DNA of 50,448 nucleotides from Acidovorax sp. GW101-3H11 (GCF_001633105.1 NZ_LUKZ01000029.1:1-50448); one strand, 5' to 3'; positions 18,022-25,292 are shown, numbered from the stretch's first letter. Numbers and translations are program-made. Notes: generated from the sequence alone by a model not told the origin.

Positions 18022-20156
18022 CAGATAGCCTCCAGCTCGGTGTAGTCCGCGATCAGGCCGTTTGCGCCGGGCAGATCGGGCACGTTGAGCATCCAGGCGC
18101 GGTCGCCGGTCTTGCTGGTGAGAACGCCTGTAGCGCCCTTGGTGAGCATCAGTGCGCCCTTGGCGTTCTTGAGGTCGATACGCACGCGCACGTGCTGGTT
18201 GGGCTCGAAGTTGTTGGCCTGGGGCGCCTGTTCGCTCATGGCCTGGGCGATGCCCGCCATCACCTCGGCCTGGCTGGCTTTGCCGGTGCCGTCCACGGCG
18301 CCCTTGGCTTTGCCTTTGGGCTTGAGGGCAGGTTTGGCCTTGTCGGCGACCGGAGGCGCGGCCTCGGCGTCGGCCTCGGCCGCGCGCTCGACGGCTTCGG
18401 CGTTCATGGCTTGCTGCACTTCGCGCTTGATGGCGCCGATATCGACCTTGGCAATGGGGGCCACTTCTTCAAGATGCAGGGCTTCGTCGGCGGGCCGGTT
18501 GAACATGGGGCCATGGTCGAAGGCGGCTGCGAGCATGAGCAGTACCATGTTCTGCACGCGCGGTGGGGATTCCGCCACCCCGCGCACAGCGCTCTGCAGG
18601 GTGTCGTCGCTGAAGCCTGGGCTCAGCTGGAAGATTTGCGCCAGGGCTTCATCATCCGTCTCGCGGGCCATGGTGAGGACGATGCGGTATGCGGCCTGCT
18701 GGGGCAGTGAATCCAGATCGTCGGGCTCGGCATCCACGCGCAGGCCCTCGATGGTGGCTCGCACTGCTGCGCTGCGCCAGCGTTGCTGGTATTCATCCTC
18801 CAGCTCTTCCTTGGTGCGCGTGGGGGCCTTCTTGCTCGCCTTGCCCGCCGCACCCTTGGCCTGCAGCGCTTCGCCCGCAGCACGCACGGGCACGGCTTCT
18901 ACGACGCCGCCTGTGGGCGTTTCGATCAGCACCACCTTGCTCTGTGGCACTTCCTGGCCCAGCACTTCGCGCATGGGCTCTGTGCCGCCCTTCTTGGGCT
19001 TGTCCAGCAGGATGTAGCCCTTGGGGGTAGCGCCCTCGGTGGGCATCAGCTCGCGCGCCTCGCGGCCGGTGATGATCTGGCGGCCTTTGGCCTGGGCATC
19101 GGCCTTGAGGGCGTCGTAGTGGGCCTCTTTTTTGTCGGCAAAGCAGGCGGTGTCGGTACAGACGTCTGCACCCGCCTTGTCCCACAGCTCGGGGTTGGCG
19201 CCCGTGCGCTTGGGGCACTGGGTGCATGCGCCCACCTTGGGCAGCAGCTGGGCGTTGTCCAGGGCGAAGGGCGCCTGGGTGAGGTCCGTCATGTAGTTGC
19301 GCTGGGCCAGATCCTTGGCGCTGCGGTAGCTGAGCGGGCCGCCATCGGGGCCGCCCGTGAGCACCTTCCTGGTGAACTCCACCTGCAGGGCTGGTGTGGG
19401 GCGCTGGGCCACCAGCAGGGCCACGCTGCGGTTGAGCGTGCCCGCCTTGAGGGCTGCAATGGCCTCGGGGCAGATGTTGAGCAGGCGCAGGCTCTCGAAC
19501 ACGTGCGAGCGGCTTTTCTTGAGCGCGTCGGCCACGGCCTCGCGCGTCATGCTGAAGTCGTCGACCAGCTGCTGTATGCCACGTGCCTCGTCCAGAGGGT
19601 TGAGGTCTTCACGATGCAGGTTCTCGATCAGCTGCAGCACCACAGCGGTGGTGTTGTCGGCTGCGATGATCAGCACTGGCACGCGGCGCAGGCCTGCGAT
19701 GCCAGCGGCCATGAAGCGGCGTTCGCCCGCGATGATTTCGTGCGTGGCGTGGCGGGTGGCCTCGTCGATGAACGTGTCTTGCAGGCGCTCGGCAGGCAGG
19801 CGGCGCACCAGCAAGGGTTGCAGCACGCCGTACACCTTCATCGTGGCGGCCATGTTCAGCAGGGCTTCGTCTTCGATGATCTGCCGGTTGGTCTTGCTGC
19901 GCACTAGTTCCGATAGGGACAGGGTGCTGTCAGCGGGCGCGGCCTGGGCGGCGTCGGCACCGACCAAAGTGAAGTCGGCCAGCGGCACGCTCACCTGTGC
20001 GGCGCCGCACTGCAGCCAGTAGCTGCGCCCGCCTGGTGGCTTGCCGATGACCTGGGCTTGCTGGCCTGCGTAGGGATGCTTGCCGCCGCCTTTGGCTGGC
20101 TTGGCGTCGGGGTTGATGGTGACCGTGAGGCCAATGAGTGGATCTTTGGTGGCCAT
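18021..20156 (-). CDS. ParB/Spo0J-like nuclease-domain protein
   Basis: 711 aa. After a 90-residue basic N-terminus the ParB N-terminal fold appears: QPLLVRRLP, then EIIAGERRFMAAGIAGLRRV and VLQLIENLHREDLNPLDEA. A KorB-like HTH follows (SMTREAVADALKKSRSHVFESL). A Cys cluster around residues 305-335 (CTQCPKRTG, then CTDTACF) may bind zinc. The C-terminal 350 residues are charged and low-complexity. Related proteins occur in integrative betaproteobacterial phages, where no partner ParA is found; none is seen here, so a regulatory or nuclease role is more likely than partition. Confidence 0.82.
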   Translation of the reverse strand: MATKDPLIGLTVTINPDAKPAKGGGKHPYAGQQAQVIGKPPGGRSYWLQCGAAQVSVPLADFTLVGADAAQAAPADSTLSLSELVRSKTNRQIIEDEALLNMAATMKVYGVLQPLLVRRLPAERLQDTFIDEATRHATHEIIAGERRFMAAGIAGLRRVPVLIIAADNTTAVVLQLIENLHREDLNPLDEARGIQQLVDDFSMTREAVADALKKSRSHVFESLRLLNICPEAIAALKAGTLNRSVALLVAQRPTPALQVEFTRKVLTGGPDGGPLSYRSAKDLAQRNYMTDLTQAPFALDNAQLLPKVGACTQCPKRTGANPELWDKAGADVCTDTACFADKKEAHYDALKADAQAKGRQIITGREARELMPTEGATPKGYILLDKPKKGGTEPMREVLGQEVPQSKVVLIETPTGGVVEAVPVRAAGEALQAKGAAGKASKKAPTRTKEELEDEYQQRWRSAAVRATIEGLRVDAEPDDLDSLPQQAAYRIVLTMARETDDEALAQIFQLSPGFSDDTLQSAVRGVAESPPRVQNMVLLMLAAAFDHGPMFNRPADEALHLEEVAPIAKVDIGAIKREVQQAMNAEAVERAAEADAEAAPPVADKAKPALKPKGKAKGAVDGTGKASQAEVMAGIAQAMSEQAPQANNFEPNQHVRVRIDLKNAKGALMLTKGATGVLTSKTGDRAWMLNVPDLPGANGLIADYTELEAI

Positions 20157-20159
20157 GGT

Positions 20160-20447
20160 TTATGCAGGCTGTGGGGTGCGGAAGCTGGTGCGGCTGGGCA
20201 GGCGGAAGGCGTCTGTCGAGCCCGGGCGGTAGGGGTTGGTGCGCAGCTCGGGGCAGGTGTACGGGTCGCCCTTGGTGGTGCTGTTGCGCACGGGCACTTC
20301 GGCGCTGGCGATCTCAAGGCGCTCGCTCTTGCGGCGGGCCTGCAGCTCGGCCTGCGATGGCACGGGGCTGATGAGCACCTTGCCGGTGCCTGAGACTTTG
20401 GCCGTGGGAATGGGCTGCATTGCTGGGGTGTGTTTGCGGGCGGTCAT
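20160..20447 (-). CDS. Small basic hypothetical protein
   Basis: 95 aa starting MTARKHTPAMQPIPTAK. Rich in Pro, Arg, Ser and Thr and probably disordered. The ATG overlaps the HD-family gene stop and the ParB-like gene starts 3 bases beyond its end. A longer open frame exists upstream but would run through the HD gene. Supported only by operon position. Confidence 0.5.
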   Translation of the reverse strand: MTARKHTPAMQPIPTAKVSGTGKVLISPVPSQAELQARRKSERLEIASAEVPVRNSTTKGDPYTCPELRTNPYRPGSTDAFRLPSRTSFRTPQPA

Positions 20448-21097
20448 TGCTTGATGCCTTCCGTAACTGATTGGATGTTGGTTGCCAGCGTCGCGTTGAT
20501 GGCATCGCGTAGTTGGTGAAAGCGTTCGAGGTACAGCTGCGCCCAATCGGCCCAGCTGCGTTGTGCGCGGGCGGCGGTGTGCAGCTGCACCCAGTGGGCG
20601 GGTTCGACCTTGCGGCCCGGGGTGTCCAAGATGGCCCAAGGCGCCGATATGCCCTCGGTGTAGATGACGAGGTCGCGGCGTTCGGTGGCCAGCGCCATCA
20701 GGTCTATGGCCTTGATTTGCGCTCGATGGCTTAGGAAGATTCCCATCAGCCCGAAATGGCGGCGCACCGAGTTGGCCTGGGGCGATTCCAGCCGTTCCCA
20801 CGCGCTACCCAGTTCCCACTTCACGGGGGAGCTGCAATCGCCCACATACACCTCGTGCGCGTCATGCATGAGGCAGGCCAGTTGCACAACTGCGGGGAGC
20901 ATCAGGTGCGCAGCGATGTCGGCACAAAGCAGCTGGTGTTCCACCACGCTGTAGGGGCGGATGCAGTGGCCGGTGAACCGATTGATCTGCGCGCCCGCGT
21001 GGGCGATGACCTCGATGGAGTATCTGTTCTGGGCCATGTCGTACCCACTGAGGTAGTGGGGCATGCCATCGGCCGTGACGATCCAGTAGCTGCTCAT
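20444..21097 (-). CDS. HD-domain phosphohydrolase (YfbR-like)
   Basis: 217 aa. PYSVVEHQLLCADIA supplies the first His, LACLMHDAHEVYVGDCSSPV the HD dyad, and the pattern continues with KWELGS. This matches metal-dependent HD hydrolases of the 5'-nucleotidase YfbR type, which dephosphorylate deoxynucleotides. Phages may use such enzymes to reshape dNTP pools or modify bases; that is inference. Coupled at both ends by 4-base overlaps. Confidence 0.8.
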   Translation of the reverse strand: MSSYWIVTADGMPHYLSGYDMAQNRYSIEVIAHAGAQINRFTGHCIRPYSVVEHQLLCADIAAHLMLPAVVQLACLMHDAHEVYVGDCSSPVKWELGSAWERLESPQANSVRRHFGLMGIFLSHRAQIKAIDLMALATERRDLVIYTEGISAPWAILDTPGRKVEPAHWVQLHTAARAQRSWADWAQLYLERFHQLRDAINATLATNIQSVTEGIKQ

Positions 21098-21453
21098 GCT
21101 TGCGCCTCCGCCCTGAGTTGGTCGAGTTCTGCGGGAGTGAAAGGGCCAACGGCCATGGCGTGTTGGCTGCGGTTCACCACATCAATGGCCGCGCGCCACA
21201 GGCTTGCGGGGACGGCGTAGGCGTAGCCATCGGCCTGGGTGATGTCATGCACCAGCGACAGCGCGGGCACGGCTTGGGTGCCGTGTGTGACGGTTAGGCC
21301 CTGGTGTTGGCAGTAGTTGATCAACTCCAGCGCCACGAGCTGGGCTGCGTTGAGAGCCGCGCCAGGGGTGGGCTTGGCGAGGTCGGTAGCCAGCGCAACG
21401 TTGCCGTGGGCATCGGTGCTGAGCGTGAAGGTGACTGTGGTCTTGCGGGTCAT
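21094..21453 (-). CDS. Hypothetical prophage protein
   Basis: 119 aa, not recognised. A beta-rich start (KTTVTFTLSTDAHGNVALAT) precedes helical segments ending in PFTPAELDQLRAEAQA. It overlaps both neighbours by 4 bases. No motif suggests a function. Confidence 0.55.
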   Translation of the reverse strand: MTRKTTVTFTLSTDAHGNVALATDLAKPTPGAALNAAQLVALELINYCQHQGLTVTHGTQAVPALSLVHDITQADGYAYAVPASLWRAAIDVVNRSQHAMAVGPFTPAELDQLRAEAQA

Positions 21454-21767
21454 TCCAGATCCTTTCGGGTGGATGGGGTTTGGTAGGGAAGGCCGATGTG
21501 CGCGGCGTCGCAGTCGAGGCGACGGGCGCGGAATCGGGGATTGGTTGCGTCCAGCTCGGCCACCTGGCCGCGCAGGCTGCGAGCCAGGGCGTTGGCCGCC
21601 ATGTGGCTGGACGCGCTGCCGTTGGGGTAGGAGTGGCGTGCGCGCACTTCCTGTCCGGTGGCGGCGTCAGTCAGATGCACTTCCAGCAGCGGGATGCCCG
21701 CCGTGGTGGTGCGGCACACGCACGAGGTGACCTGACCGCGTATGCGTAGCTGCAGGGCGGCGGTCAT
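21450..21767 (-). CDS. Hypothetical prophage protein
   Basis: 105 aa from MTAALQLRIRGQVTSC. AAGGGG upstream supports this start over a longer open frame. Early strands (LRIRGQVTSCVCRTTTAG) and the phrase LLEVHLTDAATGQEVRARH are loosely reminiscent of OB-fold single-strand-binding proteins, but the resemblance is too weak for a call. Confidence 0.5.
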   Translation of the reverse strand: MTAALQLRIRGQVTSCVCRTTTAGIPLLEVHLTDAATGQEVRARHSYPNGSASSHMAANALARSLRGQVAELDATNPRFRARRLDCDAAHIGLPYQTPSTRKDLE

Positions 21768-21901
21768 GGGCGACCCCTTGGGCGGCGACGGCGTTCGCGC
21801 AGGTCCAGGTCCATGTGCGTAGCGGCCTTGATGCGCACGTGGTTGCCGTCGAAGCTCCACCAGTTGCGCAGGTAGGTCAGGATGAAAAGCAGGGCGCGCA
21901 T
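21764..21901 (-). CDS. 45-aa microprotein
   Basis: Begins MRALLFILTYLRNWWSFDG and ends in a basic tail (DLRERRRRPRGRP). The start follows the previous stop by 2 bases and its stop overlaps the next ATG (ATGA), exactly the coupling seen through the rest of this operon. The hydrophobic N-terminus and Arg-rich C-terminus suggest a membrane- or nucleic-acid-associated peptide, which is inference. Confidence 0.5.
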   Translation of the reverse strand: MRALLFILTYLRNWWSFDGNHVRIKAATHMDLDLRERRRRPRGRP

Positions 21902-21903
21902 GC

Positions 21904-22233
21904 TCAGCCTCCTCGGAGCACTACGGCCACCAGCGCCACCAGCAGGGCCGATGCCAAGGGGCGCAGTGGGCGCGTCTTGCTGCGGGCGTAGTAGGGGCCG
22001 TCTACCTGGATGGGGCAGCCGGTGTAAGCGCGGCGCTTGGGTTTGGGGGCCTCGATCACCATGAAGCGCCGGTCGTTCGTTCCCTCGGGCGGGAGGAAGT
22101 CCACCGCGCCCGATGTGAAGAAGATGGTGATGGGCCGCGCTGGAAAGTCAGCGGTGTGGAATGGCTTTGTGGGGGCCGGGAAGCGATCACCGGGGGCGGT
22201 GATCAGCTCCTTGATGTGGGCGCGGGCTGTCAT
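21904..22233 (-). CDS. Fragment-like protein resembling the C-terminal core of the phage D5 helicase
   Basis: 109 aa. Residues 8-62 follow the end of the AAA+ core of the full helicase encoded at 28936-30639. IKELITAP matches LKALITSP, ITIFFTSGAVDFL matches the sensor-1 strand NIVFLSNELQPL, and GTNDRRFMVIEAP matches NSDRRYLVVYTP with its conserved Arg pair. The Walker A and B region is absent. A hydrophobic stretch near the C-terminus (LASALLVALVAVVL) could anchor it in the membrane. The ATG overlaps the previous gene stop. Similarity is by eye. Confidence 0.6.
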   Translation of the reverse strand: MTARAHIKELITAPGDRFPAPTKPFHTADFPARPITIFFTSGAVDFLPPEGTNDRRFMVIEAPKPKRRAYTGCPIQVDGPYYARSKTRPLRPLASALLVALVAVVLRGG

Positions 22234-22364
22234 CGCAGTGGCCCCACGGTGATGCTGCGGGCCTCTGGGTAGAGGGCGAAGGCGGCGTCCATGGCCTCCT
22301 GTGCGCTGTGGAAGATGTCGTCGTAGGGCTTGCGGCCCTGCACCTTGATGCGGAAGGTCAGCAT
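22230..22364 (-). CDS. 44-aa microprotein
   Basis: MLTFRIKVQGRKPYDDIFHS followed by AQEAMDAAFALYPEARSITV. A perfect AAGGAGG lies 6-8 bases upstream and the stop overlaps the next ATG. It overlaps the 3' end of the preceding gene by 7 bases. Composition is that of a small folded alpha/beta protein. Function unknown. Confidence 0.65.
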   Translation of the reverse strand: MLTFRIKVQGRKPYDDIFHSAQEAMDAAFALYPEARSITVGPLR

Positions 22365-22585
22365 GGGGATGCCTCCTTATGAGCGGCTTCGTGCTTGGGG
22401 GTGAAGACGGCGCGGCCTGCATCGGTGGGCTTCAGCTCGGCGTCGAGCAGGCCACGAGCTTCCAGGGCGCGGCGGGTGGCGGCGATCTTGAGCGGGCCAC
22501 CGGCAAGGCCCTGGCCGATACGCTTGCCGTCAATAGCGTTGCGCAGCATGTTGCGCATGGCGGGGGAGAGGCGAGGCGGGCTCAT
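22358..22585 (-). CDS. Hypothetical small prophage protein
   Basis: 75 aa. MSPPRLSPAMRNMLRNAIDG is followed by a likely winged-helix-type pattern (KIAATRRALEARGLLDAELK, then PTDAGRAVF). It could be a small DNA-binding protein, but the match is only by shape. Coupled to the preceding gene by ATGA. Confidence 0.55.
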   Translation of the reverse strand: MSPPRLSPAMRNMLRNAIDGKRIGQGLAGGPLKIAATRRALEARGLLDAELKPTDAGRAVFTPKHEAAHKEASPC

Positions 22586-23025
22586 GGCTTGGGCACCTCC
22601 ACCAGATTGCCGAAGTTGTCAGGCACGTAGAAACGGAAATCGCTTGTCCATTCCTCGTGTCCCAGCACGGCCTTGCGTTTCTCGTAACCCATCCACACGT
22701 GGGCGCGACCTTCGGTCTTGGAGCGCCACACGACATGGCCTCTGCTGGAATACGAGTTGTCCTGCCCGTGCCAGCAAGCCTGCCGTGGATCTGGAGCGGC
22801 CAACAAAATCGCTTGCGGGTCTATCTCCACCCGCAGGTCGTTGGGCCACGGCTCGAACTTGAGCGTTGCTTCGTGCTGCTGGCGCAGTTCGTCAAGGTCG
22901 AGGCCGTTAGCCGTAGCGGCTTCCTCGGTCAGCAGTTCGTAGGTGCGGCTACCTGGCCCGATGAGCCACGCCAGGCGGGCATCGCGCTGCATCTGGCGCA
23001 GGATGTGGTGGACGGCGGCGCTCAT
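22582..23025 (-). CDS. Hypothetical prophage protein
   Basis: 147 aa, not recognised. A helical N-terminus (HHILRQMQRDARLAWLIGPG, then ELLTEEAATANGLDLDEL) precedes a Trp/Tyr-rich beta-like second half (HEEWTSDFRFYVPDNFGNLV). It lies directly downstream of the truncated helicase with a 4-base overlap. Confidence 0.6.
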   Translation of the reverse strand: MSAAVHHILRQMQRDARLAWLIGPGSRTYELLTEEAATANGLDLDELRQQHEATLKFEPWPNDLRVEIDPQAILLAAPDPRQACWHGQDNSYSSRGHVVWRSKTEGRAHVWMGYEKRKAVLGHEEWTSDFRFYVPDNFGNLVEVPKP

Positions 23026-23687
23026 GCTGCACCGCCCTTCTGGCGTGTCCGCTGGGCGCCAAAGCTGAAGTCAGTGACCGGATACTCAAGCAGGTACTGC
23101 CTAAACGCCTCGGCGCCGCCCTCGCAGTCGATCCAATGGTGGATCTCGCGGAAAAAGGCTGGTTGTGCCTCTTGGGATTCGGGCTCAATAACGAAGAACC
23201 GGCGCTGGGTGTCAACCAACTCCCACTGCACCGCTGAGCCAGACAAGAAAATGAAGTTCGCCTTGTTCTCTTCTTTCAGCGCGGGGTGGTATTTGCGGTT
23301 GATAGTGATCTCGGGCGATGTGATCCACGCCTTGATCTGCTCGCGTTTGGCGATAAGAGATCGGTGGCTGTGCTCCGCTTCGACTGCAACAAATCGGCGG
23401 TTTGACAGCCATTCATTGAAGACGCCATGTGCCTCTTCGGAACCCACGATGGCGCCGTGATCCTCGTAGATATCCACCATTACCTGGGCCAGCAAGCTCT
23501 TGCCAGACCCGGCGCCACCTTGGATGGCCACAGCGGCGGTGAGCTTGGTACCCGGTTGTTGCAGGGGGACTGCAAGCCAGCACAGAAGCCAGTGCATGTC
23601 GGCGTCGCACTGGGCGTCTGACTTCTCTGGCTGGCGCGTCAGGCGGCGCAGCAGCGCGAGCATTGGTTGTGCGGCTGTGTGCTTCAT
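23022..23687 (-). CDS. Truncated D5/DUF5906-type helicase core
   Basis: 221 aa, aligning by eye with residues about 225-405 of the 567-aa helicase at 28936-30639. Shared features are MHWLLCWLA, P-loop GGAGSGKS (residues 57-64), FNEWLSNRRFVAVEAE, the ITSP segment, ANFIFLSGSAVQW, QRRFFVIEPE and GGAEAFRQYLLEYP. In the full protein the Walker B acids are the DE of FVVGDE; here that position reads FVAVEA. The sensor-1 Asn is Gly. The N-terminal and C-terminal parts of the helicase are missing. Second gene of the leftward operon, so probably silent in lysogens and expressed on derepression. Confidence 0.75.
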   Translation of the reverse strand: MKHTAAQPMLALLRRLTRQPEKSDAQCDADMHWLLCWLAVPLQQPGTKLTAAVAIQGGAGSGKSLLAQVMVDIYEDHGAIVGSEEAHGVFNEWLSNRRFVAVEAEHSHRSLIAKREQIKAWITSPEITINRKYHPALKEENKANFIFLSGSAVQWELVDTQRRFFVIEPESQEAQPAFFREIHHWIDCEGGAEAFRQYLLEYPVTDFSFGAQRTRQKGGAA

Positions 23688-24178
23688 GCTGCACCGCCTT
23701 CCAGAGCCTTGCCGACATTCGCCTGCAGCAGCGCCAGCTCCAGCCGCGCCCGCACGCGGGGCGTGCAGAAGAAGTCCACGTCGTGCAGGGGCACGTGCTT
23801 GGTGCCCTCGCTGCCCCATTCGCACTCGAACAGGGCGGTGTCGTCGTCGGCGTCGCCCTGGGCGATCAGGTCGCTGGCTTCGGTGATGCCGTAGATGAGA
23901 CCGCGATTACACCAGCCGATGGTGCTGATGTTCCAGGCCAGTGCCAGAAGTGCCTCGATGCGGGGGTGTGGAATCTCGCCGGTGGGGCAGTCGAAGAACA
24001 CCCAGCGCTCTTGCAGGGGGCGGTCGCGCTCGGCCATGTCTCGGGGCAAGGAGACGATGGCGCGGTACAGGCGGCCGTGCGCTAGGTAGTGGGCGGGGTG
24101 GGGGTGGCTCCCGGGTAGCCGGGGCGCTGGGTTGGCTGGCGCTGCCGTTGGGCGGCAGGCCGTGCTTTGCAATGACAT
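23684..24178 (-). CDS. Hypothetical protein, first gene of the leftward operon
   Basis: 164 aa, not recognised. After a Pro-rich start come YLAHGRLYRAIVSLP, RWVFFDCPTGEIPHP and the acidic run GDADDDTALFECEWG. A GGAGG lies just before the ATG at 24178, about 34 bases from the promoter -10. Its end overlaps the truncated helicase start by 4 bases. Confidence 0.65.
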   Translation of the reverse strand: MSLQSTACRPTAAPANPAPRLPGSHPHPAHYLAHGRLYRAIVSLPRDMAERDRPLQERWVFFDCPTGEIPHPRIEALLALAWNISTIGWCNRGLIYGITEASDLIAQGDADDDTALFECEWGSEGTKHVPLHDVDFFCTPRVRARLELALLQANVGKALEGGAA

Positions 24179-24211
24179 GAAACCTCCATCGCCCGGGGTG
24201 GGCGTGGAGGA

Positions 24212-24241
24212 ATTCTACAATCGTAGATTGTTGACTGTCAA
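24212..24241 (-). promoter_or_regulatory. Leftward early promoter (PL-like)
   Basis: On the minus strand a perfect -35 TTGACA (plus-strand 24236-24241) is separated by 18 bases from TAGAAT (24212-24217). Both hexamers are embedded in the operator copies at 24214-24251, so repressor binding would block RNA polymerase. It drives the 17-gene leftward operon ending in int. Confidence 0.75.
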
Positions 24242-24251
24242 CAATCGTAGA
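24214..24251. promoter_or_regulatory. Left operator pair (two repressor sites, 24-bp pitch)
   Basis: Two 14-bp sites, TCTACAATCGTAGA (24214-24227) and TCAACAATCGTAGA (24238-24251), are spaced exactly 24 bases start to start. Between them a 9-bp inverted repeat (ATTGTTGAC / GTCAACAAT, 24227-24245) is also present. The same site type recurs three times at cI/cro with the same pitch, which marks these as the binding sites of the phage repressor or Cro. Confidence 0.8.
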
Positions 24252-24300
24252 ACGAGTGGAATCTATGTAGTTATTTGGGCTTCGTTTGTCCTTAGGGCGC

Positions 24301-24699
24301 CTACTCTGGGGACTGCACGCCGGTCACAACGCCATTTTCGACATAGACATATTGGGATTTGAATCCACCACGGTCGTACACCCACTGCTCGTGGCTACCG
24401 TAGCTCCCAACGCTGCGATTGATTTTCGTAGGTGCGCCCCATGATCGCCTCGCTTGCGCAGCGGTCATTCCGACCACAATCTTGCTGGTTGCAATTGCTG
24501 CATTAATTCGTGAGTCGCGCGGTGTGGTTGGGGGCACCTGATCGAGTTTTAGTGACTCAGCAGTTTTTGCGGTACTGGAGCAAGGAGCCTCTTGATAGGC
24601 TACTTTCCCATCAGCGCCGACGCATTTGTGGACGGCCCACGAGGAGCTGGAGTAGACCAGGAGGCATGCGGCCATCCAGCTTGCTTGGGATGCTTTCAT
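24301..24699 (-). CDS. Secreted DUF4124-like protein, lysogenic-conversion candidate
   Basis: 132 aa. MKASQASWMAACLLVYSSSS with cleavage after AVH or SWA is a Sec signal. The next part, HKCVGADGKVAYQEAPCSS, is the DUF4124 pattern with paired Cys. The C-terminal segment (VVGMTAAQARRSWGAPTKIN, then EQWVYDRGG and YVYVENGVVTGVQ) resembles the SmpA/OmlA-type fold. It lies downstream of cI on the same strand, so it may be expressed in lysogens and add an envelope protein to the host. GC is lower than in flanking genes. Confidence 0.72.
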   Translation of the reverse strand: MKASQASWMAACLLVYSSSSWAVHKCVGADGKVAYQEAPCSSTAKTAESLKLDQVPPTTPRDSRINAAIATSKIVVGMTAAQARRSWGAPTKINRSVGSYGSHEQWVYDRGGFKSQYVYVENGVVTGVQSPE

Positions 24700-24753
24700 G
24701 TCTCGCTACCCTCCTGAAATCTGGTTTGGAAATAGTAGATTTTGGCCGAAGGC

Positions 24754-25212
24754 CTACGGCTGAATGCGTCGGCTTTTACGTGCGTCGCTCTCTCTGGTTT
24801 TTACGATGCCTTGAATGAATGTATCTACGTTATTGATGTCTTCATTGCTGAGAAGGCGTTGAAAAACCTCTTGGCTTACCGTGAATGGCCAGTATGGAGG
24901 GCGGTGTAGTTCTTTCCGGATATCGTTCACGACGTGAGATTCGATGGGGTGTGCGCTTGCAGGCAAATCCATCGTCTGCCCCCACGTGACTTTTGCCTTT
25001 GCAACGGCAGTCCAGTCGGCTGATTCGTCCAGCAACTGCTCAAGGGTGAGTCCCAGGGCCTTTGCTAGGGCCGCTGCTTTTTCCGAACGTTTGCTGTCAC
25101 GTACCTCGATTGCGCTGATGGTGCCGACGTCCACGCCGCTTTTCAACGAGAGGTCTTCTAGCTTCCAGCCATGAAACAGGCGGTAGCGTTTTACTTGTTT
25201 TCCTAAGGCCAT
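24754..25212 (-). CDS. cI-type phage repressor (HTH_3)
   Basis: 152 aa. The N-terminal HTH reads QVKRYRLFHGWKLEDLSLKS, then GVDVGTISAIEVRDS, the lambda-repressor-like fold. The C-terminal part (about 80 residues) lacks the S24 Ser/Lys protease signature, so cleavage by RecA may not be the inducing route. The ATG at 25212 is chosen because the upstream 30 codons run through the operators. Divergent from the Cro-like gene across three operator copies. Confidence 0.82.
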   Translation of the reverse strand: MALGKQVKRYRLFHGWKLEDLSLKSGVDVGTISAIEVRDSKRSEKAAALAKALGLTLEQLLDESADWTAVAKAKVTWGQTMDLPASAHPIESHVVNDIRKELHRPPYWPFTVSQEVFQRLLSNEDINNVDTFIQGIVKTRESDARKSRRIQP

Positions 25213-25221
25213 GAAGAAGCC

Positions 25222-25283
25222 TAAACAACTGTAGATGCACGAGCAAATACGCTTGTAGACTTTTCGTCTTCTACAAGTGTAGA
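25222..25283. promoter_or_regulatory. Right operator array (three sites, 24-bp pitch)
   Basis: Three copies of a site ending TGTAGA start at 25222, 25246 and 25270: TAAACAACTGTAGA, AATACGCTTGTAGA and TCTACAAGTGTAGA. Spacing is exactly 24 bases each time. The third is the most symmetric and covers the cro -10; the first lies next to the cI start. The graded symmetry suggests graded affinity, as in lambda OR, with O3 at 25270 probably strongest; that ranking is inference. Confidence 0.82.
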
Positions 25284-25285
25284 AT
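25256..25285 (+). promoter_or_regulatory. Rightward early promoter (PR-like)
   Basis: A -10 TAGAAT (25280-25285) lies 18 bases after TAGACT (25256-25261), the same geometry and -10 as the leftward promoter. The expected start is at about 25292, the base before the cro ATG, so the message may have no leader. Confidence 0.6.
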
Positions 25286-25292
25286 TGTCGGC

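Noticed and set aside
18783..19907. A 374-codon plus-strand frame opposite the ParB-like gene
   Set aside because: Composition is typical antisense (Leu/Gly/His/Gln) and the ParB-like frame is coupled into the operon.
18021..20156. A plasmid-type partition locus (parABS)
   Set aside because: No ParA-type ATPase is found nearby, and the element has an integrase next to a tRNA, so an integrated lifestyle is more likely.
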